This document shows, one piece after another, positions 22,765 through 30,182 of a DNA stretch of 64,000 nt (within the stretch, counting starts at the first letter, position 1; every line of letters begins with the position of its first letter). The position numbers and the translations under genes were made by a program. The stretch is from VGJV01 sp964646415 (GTDB lineage Bacteria; Patescibacteriota; Minisyncoccia; UBA6257; 2-01-FULL-56-20), in the NCBI GenBank assembly GCA_964646415.1, contig CAZYEL010000002.1:16691-80690 (forward strand), written 5' to 3'. A model generated the notes under the pieces. It did not search any database. It had not been told where the DNA came from and was given only the letters and a program-made list of their open reading frames with translations.

Positions 22765-23027
22765 TCGAGCGACATAATCTGCAATCCCTTCGCTTTTATC
22801 TCCTCTTCGGGCCAGTATAACTTATCAACTTTAAATACCCGGGCATACGTCACTTTCTTCTCGACTTTTCTCCCTGTGTATCCTTTCGTTTTCGGGTCCC
22901 ACTCCTCGAGCAGAAGCGTGTCGCCCTCATGTACCTCGAATTCATTCAGGCGCAGCTCGTATTTCTTCTTGCCTGATGCCACGTCGTCGAAATACTCGGG
23001 CCATATTTTCTTTTTAATTATTGCCAT
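22761..23027 (-). CDS. ASCH/DUF3850-like small protein
   Basis: An 88-residue protein with the ASCH-superfamily pattern: KIWPEYFDDVASGKKKYELRLNEF (about 7-30), then VHEGDTLLLEEWDP and a beta-strand KVTYARVFKV. ASCH domains bind RNA or modified nucleosides; DUF3850 has no assigned role. It is translationally coupled to the MTH1-like gene (22761-22764). Confidence 0.75.
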   Translation of the reverse strand: MAIIKKKIWPEYFDDVASGKKKYELRLNEFEVHEGDTLLLEEWDPKTKGYTGRKVEKKVTYARVFKVDKLYWPEEEIKAKGLQIMSLE

Positions 23028-23079
23028 TGGAGGTTAAAAAAAGAAAGTAGAAAATGGAAAATAGAAGCTGCTCGCATAA

Positions 23080-23595
23080 CTACTTCATAACCCCATATCG
23101 AAGCCGGATGGTACTCGCGGAAAGTTTCGAAATTTCGAGCAACTCAAGCTTCACCTCCGCATCCGTGTCCTTAAAAAGTTTAATGCCCTTCCCGAAAACC
23201 AACGGTTCGACGTCAAGAATCATCTCATTGAACAAACCCTCTTTCAAGAATCCGGCGTTCAAGGTCCCGCCACCTCCCACGACGATTTCTTCGAACCCCT
23301 TCTCCTTCAAAACTTCAACCGCTTCGCGCGGCGAAGAGACAAAAATCGTATTCATATCATTCTTATTTTCATTCTTCTCTGAAACTATTACCACCATCGG
23401 ATTCCCGCATTTTTCAAAATCTCCTCCTTCTTTCATAAGTTTATAGGTGTTCCGGCCAACTACGACATTCCCCCGCTCCTTCACAAAATCGTAATACGCC
23501 TCGAATTCTTCTTCCGACCACGGCGTGTCGCCATTCTCGCGGGCGATATACCCGTTTGCCGTGATTGCCATGTAGAGAATGACTTTCATATTCAT
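23080..23595 (-). CDS. Dihydrofolate reductase / RibD C-terminal family protein
   Basis: A 171-residue reductase-fold protein. It begins MKVILYMAITANGYIARENGDTPW, the classic substrate-pocket start of the family, has NVVVGRNTYKLM (about 43-54) and the NADPH-binding EIVVGGGGTLNAGFL (about 103-117). Proteins of this group include true DHFR, RibD reductase domains and uncharacterised reductases; it lacks clear markers for either. Its divergent neighbour on the plus strand (23620) is a SIS-domain protein; 24 bases separate the two starts, so promoters must overlap. Confidence 0.85.
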   Translation of the reverse strand: MNMKVILYMAITANGYIARENGDTPWSEEEFEAYYDFVKERGNVVVGRNTYKLMKEGGDFEKCGNPMVVIVSEKNENKNDMNTIFVSSPREAVEVLKEKGFEEIVVGGGGTLNAGFLKEGLFNEMILDVEPLVFGKGIKLFKDTDAEVKLELLEISKLSASTIRLRYGVMK

Positions 23596-23619
23596 GCCTT
23601 TGCTATATCATATACAACA

Positions 23620-24558
23620 ATGAATATTTTGCACAAAGAAATTTTGGAGATTCCGGATGCAGCAGCTGCTTGTTACGAAAAGAATCACGGGCTTGTGCTG
23701 CCCACCAATGTCCCCTACCTTGCCATGGGCGGCGCCTCTTATGCTCCGCTTACACTGTTTTACTGTGGCGCAGCTATCCAACCCATAACCGCTTCCGAAT
23801 ACTTTCATTACCGACCGCAGGCCATCCTCCCCCAAGGCGTACTCCTTTCGCAGTCCGGCGAAAGCTCGGAAACGCTCTGGTGCCTAGAACGATTCGAAAA
23901 AGTAATCGCGGTCACGAACAACCCCAAATCTACGCTTGCAACCTCGCCCAAAACCGTTCAGGTGGCGCCACTCATGGCGGGCGAGGAAAAGTTTCTCTCC
24001 TCCACGAAAACCTACGTGAACATGCTCATCGCGCTCTACCTGGGGTTGGGCATCGACCCCGCTCCGGGGATTGCGGCGCTCAAAGCGAACTTTCCCAAAA
24101 TCCAAACCGAGGCGGGAAAGAATGCGGCACGTATACATGCGGCCATCGCCGACAAAAAACAGCGGGGATTGTACGTCTTGGGAAGCGGACCGAATGCCGC
24201 GACCGCCATGCATGCCGCGCTCATTCTCACCGAAACGCTCTGCCTCCCGTGGCACGGCATGTCGCTCGCGCAATTTGACCATGGCCCAAAAGAAGCCGCC
24301 GTGGATGCGGTAGTGATTCTCCTCGACGGCAACGGCAAAGACCACGCGCGCATTGATTACGCCGGAAAAATATTTGCGGAACAAGCCCGCGCGCATGTTA
24401 TACGAATTAAGGAACGAGAACTTGCGGAGCCCCTCACACCGCTCACGCTCATCACGCACGTCTGCCTCCTTATGGATTACCTCGGCGATGCACTCGGCGT
24501 AACCGCGGCATCGCGCATCGGAAGCAAAATCACCCGCGTCCCAAAGGAAGTGCATTGA
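23620..24558 (+). CDS. Double SIS-domain sugar isomerase-like protein
   Basis: A 312-residue protein resembling the isomerase half of glucosamine-6-phosphate synthase or an AgaS-like deaminase/isomerase. The first SIS domain has LSQSGESSETLWCLERF (about 76-92) and AVTNNPKSTLA (about 96-106); the second has YVLGSGPNAATAMHAALILTE (about 186-206). The glutaminase half of GlmS is absent. It is preceded by an AT-rich box (TATATCATATA) only a few bases before the ATG. No partner gene is adjacent, so the sugar phosphate it acts on cannot be named. Confidence 0.85.
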   Translation: MNILHKEILEIPDAAAACYEKNHGLVLPTNVPYLAMGGASYAPLTLFYCGAAIQPITASEYFHYRPQAILPQGVLLSQSGESSETLWCLERFEKVIAVTNNPKSTLATSPKTVQVAPLMAGEEKFLSSTKTYVNMLIALYLGLGIDPAPGIAALKANFPKIQTEAGKNAARIHAAIADKKQRGLYVLGSGPNAATAMHAALILTETLCLPWHGMSLAQFDHGPKEAAVDAVVILLDGNGKDHARIDYAGKIFAEQARAHVIRIKERELAEPLTPLTLITHVCLLMDYLGDALGVTAASRIGSKITRVPKEVH

Positions 24559-24613
24559 GATAAACACCTGGAAAAATGGGGGTACTAATGTGACGCAGTC
24601 CGCAAATAAATTT

Positions 24614-25492
24614 CTAAGCCGAGAAAATTATCTCAAAAATCTTCTGGCCGATACGTGAAGGGTTGCGTACCTCCAACGCAATTTTGCATGGAGGATTCGC
24701 ATCGCTGAGAATCGTCCGGCCCCGTTCTACTCCGTTGGTTACAACCTGGATACCAGATATAATCCATTCAAGGCTGCCCGGGAAATACATGGAGTATATT
24801 GCAAGCGGATCATGAAGGTGGAAAACCAACTCTCGTTTTCCACCATGGCTTTCAAACCAAGTGAGCAGCATCTTTTTGACCCAAGCTACGTGCGCCGTAT
24901 TGTCCGGTATCCGGACAACATCATCCTTTGTCCAGAAAACCTTTTTGGTGACATCAAGCGGCACAACATTTATGCCCGCGCCTCCAAAGTGAGCAAAAAC
25001 GTATTCCGCAGCTTCAGGATCGAATGCAATATTCGTCTCCGCATGCGAAGTTTCGTTTCCCGGTACATGAATCGCCCCTCCCATGACGGTAATATTTTCT
25101 ATATTCCCACGGCGCAGCATAGCACCGACTCCCGTCATTGGCCCGATTGAGATGATGCTTTTCGCCGCACCAGATGCCGCCTGCGTTTTTACACCGGACA
25201 CGTCTACCGCAGGATGTATCCCACAGACACCGTCCTCGCCATGAAAATAAGACGGCCAAGGGTGCTCCAACGGCTTCACGGGATTCTTCGGGCCGCTTTC
25301 AAAAAACCAATGAGGAGCAGCAAACGATATAAACTCTTTCGCATTTTGCGCAGTATATTCCTCTGGCGCATTTCCAAAAGTAGAAACAAGCGTATGCCCT
25401 CCTCTCGCTGATAGTTTCAACAGGAGAAGCAGCGCAATAATGTCATCTACTCCCGGGTCAGAAACAACCGTATACGTTTCGGTATTTTTCAT
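24614..25492 (-). CDS. Inosine/uridine-preferring nucleoside hydrolase family protein
   Basis: Cleaves the N-glycosidic bond of ribonucleosides. Start at 25492 (MKNTETYTVVSDPGVDDIIAL), 292 residues; an upstream ATG at 25534 lies in the loop of a hairpin. The calcium-binding DPGVDD motif (about 12-17) is intact. ENITVMGGAIHVPGN (about 131-145) and AETNIAFDPEAAEYVF (about 150-165) match the family. HDPLAIYSMYFP near 228 supplies the conserved HDP. It follows the phosphoribosyltransferase-HAD fusion gene on the same strand (89 bases), suggesting a joint role in nucleoside or base handling. Confidence 0.9.
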   Translation of the reverse strand: MKNTETYTVVSDPGVDDIIALLLLLKLSARGGHTLVSTFGNAPEEYTAQNAKEFISFAAPHWFFESGPKNPVKPLEHPWPSYFHGEDGVCGIHPAVDVSGVKTQAASGAAKSIISIGPMTGVGAMLRRGNIENITVMGGAIHVPGNETSHAETNIAFDPEAAEYVFAHFGGAGINVVPLDVTKKVFWTKDDVVRIPDNTAHVAWVKKMLLTWFESHGGKRELVFHLHDPLAIYSMYFPGSLEWIISGIQVVTNGVERGRTILSDANPPCKIALEVRNPSRIGQKIFEIIFSA

Positions 25493-25513
25493 TTTGATTG
25501 TTACAATTAATGA

Positions 25514-25549
25514 GGGGATGGTGCTATTTTCCATAATAACACCATCCCC
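25514..25549 (-). promoter_or_regulatory. Hairpin upstream of the nucleoside hydrolase gene
   Basis: 10-bp perfect arms (25514-25523 and 25540-25549) with a 16-base loop that contains an ATG in the hydrolase frame. It may be a terminator/attenuator between the fusion gene and the hydrolase gene, or hide an alternative start. Confidence 0.55.
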
Positions 25550-25581
25550 ATTTTGTTACCTCCGCTTTCGATACGTGCGCC

Positions 25582-27294
25582 TTAGATGCCGATGATTGCG
25601 CGTATCAGTTCAATCGTCCCTTGCGTGCACGAACTTGCCGCAGCGATGCGCTCGGCAGGAACATTGCCAAGAAGTTGGACCAATCCAACACGGCACAGCG
25701 CGGGAGCGTACGTGAGGTCACTCCTGGAGTTCCCAATCATCCAGCACTCCTTGCCCTCCTTATACAATTCCCACCCAATCCGACGGAGGGCTCGCCCTTT
25801 CCCGGAAGAAAGGCTGACGGCGTGTACAGCAATAAACCCATGCTCCGGCGAAGAATCAACGCTGATGTTCGGTTGAACGCGCTCCACGTGAGCAGCGACT
25901 TTCGCCGCTAACTCGCCGTCCGGCACGCCTTTCTTCACGCAAAACATCGAAACGCTGGCGATGCGCCCTGCGCCGAACCCTATCCCCGTATCCGCCCTGT
26001 TCGTCCTGTCGTGCGGTTCCTGGAATTCCGGGCTTACCACATCCGGCAACACGCATACGGAATGCGCCTGCGCCCACTCTTGAACTATCCGCCTGGTCAT
26101 CGCCGCGTCAACTCCCTCTCGTAGCACACACCCCTCCATAGGACGTAGTTCTTGAGAAGAGAAGAGGAGCGCGCCATTCTCGGCAATCGTAGGACCGTCA
26201 ATGCCGTACTTTGCTCCCCACAACATGAGCAGCTCCGCAGGAGAATCCGAGCATAGCCCTATCTGCCAGCCACGCGCTTTCGCCTCGGCCACCACGGCCC
26301 TCAATTCGCCCTCATCCGCAGCCAGCAACCCGGCGTCTTCGGTGATTAGAGTCCCGTTGAGGTCTATCCAGATGACTCCCTTCCCCAGGCACTTGAAGTT
26401 CGTTGCGGGCGGAATCAAAAGGAGGTCACGCATGTGCTCACAAAATGAGTACATTGCGGTCTCCCAGTCGAATCCCCACTTTACGGCCATCGCCGCAAAG
26501 CATTTGTCCGCATCCCCAACCTTTACTTCAGGAAAACCTCTCCAGAATTCGAGGCTACATTCCCAAATTTTCCTCGAGAACTCCAGCACTCGCTCCCGTG
26601 GGACGCTCGACCTTGCAAAAGTGTCCACGAAGGGAAGCACGTAGGGCGCTCTGCACTCTTCCGGGTAATCATGGGACGTCGTGCGGGGATAATGTATCAC
26701 AAGACCGCCCCCGTATGACCCCGCGAGGAAATCCCGCGGGTCGTTGAGGTCGACGACCTCTTCCGACGTATAACTATGAAGAGCTTCGACTGGCACGCCT
26801 ACTCTTGGTTCTCCAACTTGCATCCCAACGATAAGTTTTTTGATAACAATCTTGTCACTCACCGATCGCATCAAGTGGACAAACTCCTGAATTGTGCCGC
26901 CGGAGAAAACATCGTCCTCGATGAGGATATATTCTCCCGCAGGAATTCTCCTTATTTGCTGCTCTAAAGGAAGAAATCCTGGTCGCTCATGAATCCCTAA
27001 CTCGACATTTCCTCCCGGAGCGAATATCCGGGACACGCCCAGATTTATATCTCCCTTAATGCAAGGGTCCATTGAGATAGTGGGGCACCCTCCTGCTTTT
27101 TCCATGATTCCCCTTTCAATGTCTTCAAGCCGATGACTCACAATTTCGAGGGAAGCTTTTCCACGAAACGCCTGAGAGTAGATTTCGTAGAGGTTTACCA
27201 CAAATCTATCCCACGCCTCCTTTGCAGCTCTTCCTAATTTAAGGTGTTGCAACGCCCACTTTCCCTCGTCCCGGAATAAATACAGTCTTTTCAT
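25582..27294 (-). CDS. Phosphoribosyltransferase-HAD phosphatase fusion protein
   Basis: A 570-residue two-domain protein; start at 27294 (MKRLYLFRDEGKW). The N-terminal half is a PRTase-like domain with the PRPP-loop motif ILIEDDVFSGGT (123-134). The C-terminal third is a HAD phosphatase of the Cof/SPP class: WIDLNGTLITE (309-319) with nucleophile Asp311 but Asn in place of the usual second Asp (DxD becomes DLN), LCSDSPAE near 355 and MIGNSRSDLTY near 540. The middle (210-300) is helical. Such fusions combine making and dephosphorylating a nucleotide-like compound; the substrate is unknown. Probably co-transcribed with the nucleoside hydrolase. Confidence 0.75.
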   Translation of the reverse strand: MKRLYLFRDEGKWALQHLKLGRAAKEAWDRFVVNLYEIYSQAFRGKASLEIVSHRLEDIERGIMEKAGGCPTISMDPCIKGDINLGVSRIFAPGGNVELGIHERPGFLPLEQQIRRIPAGEYILIEDDVFSGGTIQEFVHLMRSVSDKIVIKKLIVGMQVGEPRVGVPVEALHSYTSEEVVDLNDPRDFLAGSYGGGLVIHYPRTTSHDYPEECRAPYVLPFVDTFARSSVPRERVLEFSRKIWECSLEFWRGFPEVKVGDADKCFAAMAVKWGFDWETAMYSFCEHMRDLLLIPPATNFKCLGKGVIWIDLNGTLITEDAGLLAADEGELRAVVAEAKARGWQIGLCSDSPAELLMLWGAKYGIDGPTIAENGALLFSSQELRPMEGCVLREGVDAAMTRRIVQEWAQAHSVCVLPDVVSPEFQEPHDRTNRADTGIGFGAGRIASVSMFCVKKGVPDGELAAKVAAHVERVQPNISVDSSPEHGFIAVHAVSLSSGKGRALRRIGWELYKEGKECWMIGNSRSDLTYAPALCRVGLVQLLGNVPAERIAAASSCTQGTIELIRAIIGI

Positions 27295-27420
27295 ATCGAA
27301 TCTCTTTCTTTTTTGTCTCCCCGCACCAGCCCGCGGAGAATTTGTTAATGTGCGTTTTCGGGCTGGAAGAGAAGATATGGAGATGCGCCGGAAGCTTTCG
27401 GAGCATATCGCCTTTCCCAA

Positions 27421-27449
27421 GCAAAAACCGCCTTGCGGGCGGTTTTTGC
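27421..27449. terminator. Bidirectional intrinsic terminator
   Basis: GCAAAAACCGCC and its complement flank a 5-base loop, giving a T-run on either strand. It separates the Cdd1-like gene from the fusion gene. Confidence 0.85.
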
Positions 27450-27561
27450 TGCTGTGCTCTTAAAGAACCGCCCGTTTAAGTACGGCGGCTCCGACGAACG
27501 TTTGCTATTTGTATGAATGCCAGTTGCATTTGTGTAAATGATACGGAGAACTCCCTCCTTG

Positions 27562-27828
27562 TCAACTCTTCCAGTTCCACCACTTGAGAAGTTCCGGATT
27601 GTGCCGCGCGTGCGAAGCGTAATATACCGCACATCGCATTACATACAACATACAGCGATCTATGTGCCGACCTTCACACGCGCACAGTTTCTGATAAAGC
27701 TTTTCTGGATCTCTTCCTTTCAAATCTCGCTCCGCGCGGATGCCGATATTCCAAAAATCTTCGGCGATTTCCTTTCCCACGCCGGGAATCGTGCGGAGCG
27801 CCCGAAGCGATTCTTTTTTATTTTCCAT
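27562..27828 (-). CDS. Cdd1 (pathogenicity-locus) family helix-hairpin-helix protein
   Basis: An 88-residue protein with a helix-hairpin-helix at its start (LRTIPGVGKEIAEDFWNIGI, about 11-30) and the family's conserved second half (RDPEKLYQKLCACEGRHIDRCMLYVMRCAVYYA, about 39-71). Members are small, widespread and lack experimental function; DNA binding is inferred from the hairpin. Overlaps the end of the histidine-phosphatase gene by 11 bases. Confidence 0.85.
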   Translation of the reverse strand: MENKKESLRALRTIPGVGKEIAEDFWNIGIRAERDLKGRDPEKLYQKLCACEGRHIDRCMLYVMRCAVYYASHARHNPELLKWWNWKS

Positions 27829-28411
27829 CTTTCAAAACAATTCCTTCAAGGTGCGTCACCACCAAATCTTTCCCGATGACCTCGCACTCCGCAAACCCGC
27901 AATCGGCGACGTCGCCTATCTCCCCTTTTTTCATGATATCCCGAAACACCACCTTCATGGGACCGCCGTGGAACACGACCGCGATGCACTCATACCGCAC
28001 GTCTTTCGTCATCTCCCGCACCACAAGCTGCACCCGCATGCTGAACTCCGCATAGGTCTCCGCTCCCGCGACCGTGTGCATCCTGTCTTTCACAAGCTCC
28101 ACAAGTTCGGGATGCAGTTGCTTCGCCTCTTCCCTCTTCATACCCGTGAGAATCCCGTACATATTCCGCTCTTTAAGATGCTGCTTCACCATGACCGCGC
28201 ACCCAAGCCGCTTCGCAAGAATTTCCGCGGTTTCGCGCGCCCGGAAAAGCGGGCTCGAAAGCACCGCCTCAATTCCCTTGTCTTTGAGTTTCTCTCCCAA
28301 TTCCTCCGCCTGGTTTCGCCCTAACTCGGTAAGGTGGTCGTCATAATCGCCGCCGTAGCGGTCTTCAATGTCGCCCATCGTCTGCCCGTGCCTGATGAAA
28401 AAAATGGTCAT
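27818..28411 (-). CDS. Histidine phosphatase family protein
   Basis: Phosphoglycerate-mutase-like phosphatase of 197 residues, starting at MTIFFIRHGQT (28411). RHGQ (7-10) carries the phosphorylated His; LSSPLFRARETAEIL (about 49-63) and VVFHGGPMKVVF (second His, about 151-162) complete the active site. Specificity (mutase, phosphoserine or nucleotide phosphatase) cannot be told. The ATG follows the DUF1653 stop by one base, and the end overlaps the Cdd1 gene. A second histidine phosphatase is at 51481-52098. Confidence 0.88.
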   Translation of the reverse strand: MTIFFIRHGQTMGDIEDRYGGDYDDHLTELGRNQAEELGEKLKDKGIEAVLSSPLFRARETAEILAKRLGCAVMVKQHLKERNMYGILTGMKREEAKQLHPELVELVKDRMHTVAGAETYAEFSMRVQLVVREMTKDVRYECIAVVFHGGPMKVVFRDIMKKGEIGDVADCGFAECEVIGKDLVVTHLEGIVLKDGK

Positions 28412-28412
28412 G

Positions 28413-28652
28413 TTATTTCTCCCGCACCCACTTGAACCTCGGGCGCTTCTCCCTACCCACTTCAACTTCATCCGTGAACGTCGCGAAGGGACGCACAAAA
28501 AACGGAAACTTCCCAAATTCCGTTTCTAAGTCGGGGCATTCCTGCAACGATTTGTAGACAACCATTTTCTCCTTCGTGTCGCTGTGATGCGCTACACCAA
28601 CTAATTCGTAATAACCTCCCTTGTAGTGCTGATAGATGCCTGGTTTGAGCAT
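28413..28652 (-). CDS. DUF1653 protein
   Basis: A 79-residue protein beginning MLKPGIYQHYKGGYYELVGVAHHSDT. This is the defining pattern of DUF1653 (PGxYxHYKGxxYxVxGxAxHSET), a small widely distributed family without a known role. The remainder (VVYKSLQECPDLETEFGKF, FATFTDEVEV) also matches. It lies 7 bases after the VTT-domain gene and 1 base before the histidine-phosphatase gene. Confidence 0.88.
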   Translation of the reverse strand: MLKPGIYQHYKGGYYELVGVAHHSDTKEKMVVYKSLQECPDLETEFGKFPFFVRPFATFTDEVEVGREKRPRFKWVREK

Positions 28653-28659
28653 GTTTTTA

Positions 28660-29283
28660 TTATTTCCTATATTTCGCAACAAGGAAAAGAACGAGGAAGA
28701 GTGCCATAAAACCCACGGCAACATACACCCCGTAGGCGAATGCAACGCCCCCGAGGTAGAAAAACGCCAAGCTCCCCAGTGCATCCACGCTCACGCTTGC
28801 AAGCAAAAAATTCCGGAACGATATCTTTGAAAGTCCGGCGGCGTAACTTAAGAAGTCCACGACCACCGCCGACATGAACCGGAGCGCGACAAATCCCCAA
28901 AACTGCCGCCGCACCGAAATCTTTTCCTGCCATCCGTGCAGCTCCTGAAGAGGAGCGAATTTCGCCGCAATCGGTTCCCGCCACTTTCGTGCAATAAAAA
29001 AGGCGCACACCGAGCCAAGCTCTACGCCAGCCAAGTTATACAACCACGCCTCCTGCCATGGCAACAACGCAATACTCGCGAACGCAACCGGCGCGCCGGG
29101 AAGCGGCGCGAGCACTACACCCAAAAAACGGAACACGATGATAACGAGCGGGGCAAGCGCCGGATATTTCTTAATAATCTCCACCGCATATTGGTTATAC
29201 CCGGGGAAAAATATGGGCACGAGAAAAACGACAGTGAGTAATGCTCCCGCCGTTATCCATAAAACCTTTTTCTTATTAGACAT
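28660..29283 (-). CDS. VTT-domain (DedA/TVP38-like) membrane protein
   Basis: A 207-residue integral membrane protein starting at MSNKKKVLWITAG. It has about five hydrophobic segments. The region around APLPGAPVAFASIALLPWQEAWLYNLAGVELGSVCAFFIARKWRE (about 72-116) holds the VTT/SNARE-associated re-entrant motif, followed by FVALRFMSAVVVDFLSYAAGLSKISFRNFL. Relatives act as lipid scramblases or flippases, or in envelope homeostasis. The start overlaps the NUDIX gene end by 8 bases within a run of tightly packed minus-strand genes (30116 to 27562). Confidence 0.82.
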   Translation of the reverse strand: MSNKKKVLWITAGALLTVVFLVPIFFPGYNQYAVEIIKKYPALAPLVIIVFRFLGVVLAPLPGAPVAFASIALLPWQEAWLYNLAGVELGSVCAFFIARKWREPIAAKFAPLQELHGWQEKISVRRQFWGFVALRFMSAVVVDFLSYAAGLSKISFRNFLLASVSVDALGSLAFFYLGGVAFAYGVYVAVGFMALFLVLFLVAKYRK

Positions 29284-29734
29284 CCTTATGAGTACCCCAT
29301 CCGAACTCGGAATATGGAATTTTATTCGAAAAGCTTTGAATCGCGTACCGGATGTAGGGAATGGTGTTCTCGGGAAGATGGTCCAACGGAAACCAGTCCA
29401 AATCATCACATTTGTCCGGTTCCATATTTTTTATCTCGCCGTTCCATTTGCTCACCGCAAAGAAGAAATCGATGCGCTCATGGTCGCCGCACCAGCGGTG
29501 CATTGTGAGCGCAAGACTCAAGTCATCGAGCGCAACCTGGACACCCACCTCCTCCGCCGCCTCCCTCGCCATAGCTTCCCGAAATGTTTCTCCCCCTTCG
29601 GCATGTCCCGAGGGCAATCCGTAATTCCCGTCCTCATAGCCGGTCTGGAACCTTCGCGACAGTAAAATCTTCCCGTCTTTTATGAAAAGGGCGTAGATCG
29701 AAGGAATAATTTTGAAACGTTCCTTAGCTGCCAT
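29276..29734 (-). CDS. NUDIX hydrolase
   Basis: A 152-residue NUDIX protein. The box GHAEGGETFREAMAREAAEEVGV (about 43-65) is complete. Before it lies DGKILLSRRFQTGYEDGNYGLPSGH, typical of house-cleaning NUDIX enzymes that act on nucleoside diphosphate or triphosphate derivatives. HRWCGDHERIDFFFAV follows. The C-terminus GWGTHKDV is distinctive but gives no substrate. It overlaps the VOC gene by 11 bases and the VTT-domain gene by 8. Confidence 0.88.
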   Translation of the reverse strand: MAAKERFKIIPSIYALFIKDGKILLSRRFQTGYEDGNYGLPSGHAEGGETFREAMAREAAEEVGVQVALDDLSLALTMHRWCGDHERIDFFFAVSKWNGEIKNMEPDKCDDLDWFPLDHLPENTIPYIRYAIQSFSNKIPYSEFGWGTHKDV

Positions 29735-30116
29735 AAAGCTCTATCTGAATCCCATCCGGATCGCTTAAAAAGCAATACACTCCCTCACTCGCACCTGTAC
29801 GCGGTTCGGATATATCCACTTTCATTTTTAGTTCTTCGTATGCGTTTCGTACATCCGCCACGGAAAAAGCGATATGCCGGATGCCTTTTATTTTCAGGTT
29901 CTTCAAATCGTCCTTCGGCTCCTTCTTATCTTCAAACTCCCAAATTTCGAGCCGCGCATTCCCAAGCTTCAAAAAAACCGCTTTCCCGCGTAGATCCGCC
30001 CGCGCAAAACGCTGCGCCTCTTCGAACCCGAAGATTTCTTTATAAAACTGCGCCGAGCGTTCGAGGTCCTCAACGCTTATCGCAATGTGGTCGATTCCTT
30101 TTATGCTCCGTGACAT
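29724..30116 (-). CDS. VOC (glyoxalase/dioxygenase) superfamily protein
   Basis: A 130-residue vicinal-oxygen-chelate protein with two beta-alpha-beta-beta-beta modules. Metal-binding positions are suggested by IDHIAISVEDLERSAQFYKEIFGF (about 8-31), LEIWEF, IRHIAFSVADV (about 78-88) and the final DPDGIQIELYG (about 119-129). The pattern fits methylmalonyl-CoA epimerase or glyoxalase I-like proteins; it is too general to choose. Overlaps the NUDIX gene. Confidence 0.85.
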   Translation of the reverse strand: MSRSIKGIDHIAISVEDLERSAQFYKEIFGFEEAQRFARADLRGKAVFLKLGNARLEIWEFEDKKEPKDDLKNLKIKGIRHIAFSVADVRNAYEELKMKVDISEPRTGASEGVYCFLSDPDGIQIELYGS

Positions 30117-30182
30117 TTTTTATACCCCGTAAAATTTGCTTCGCTCATCACGGGGCAAGCTTCTTCCCCTTTCAATAATAAG

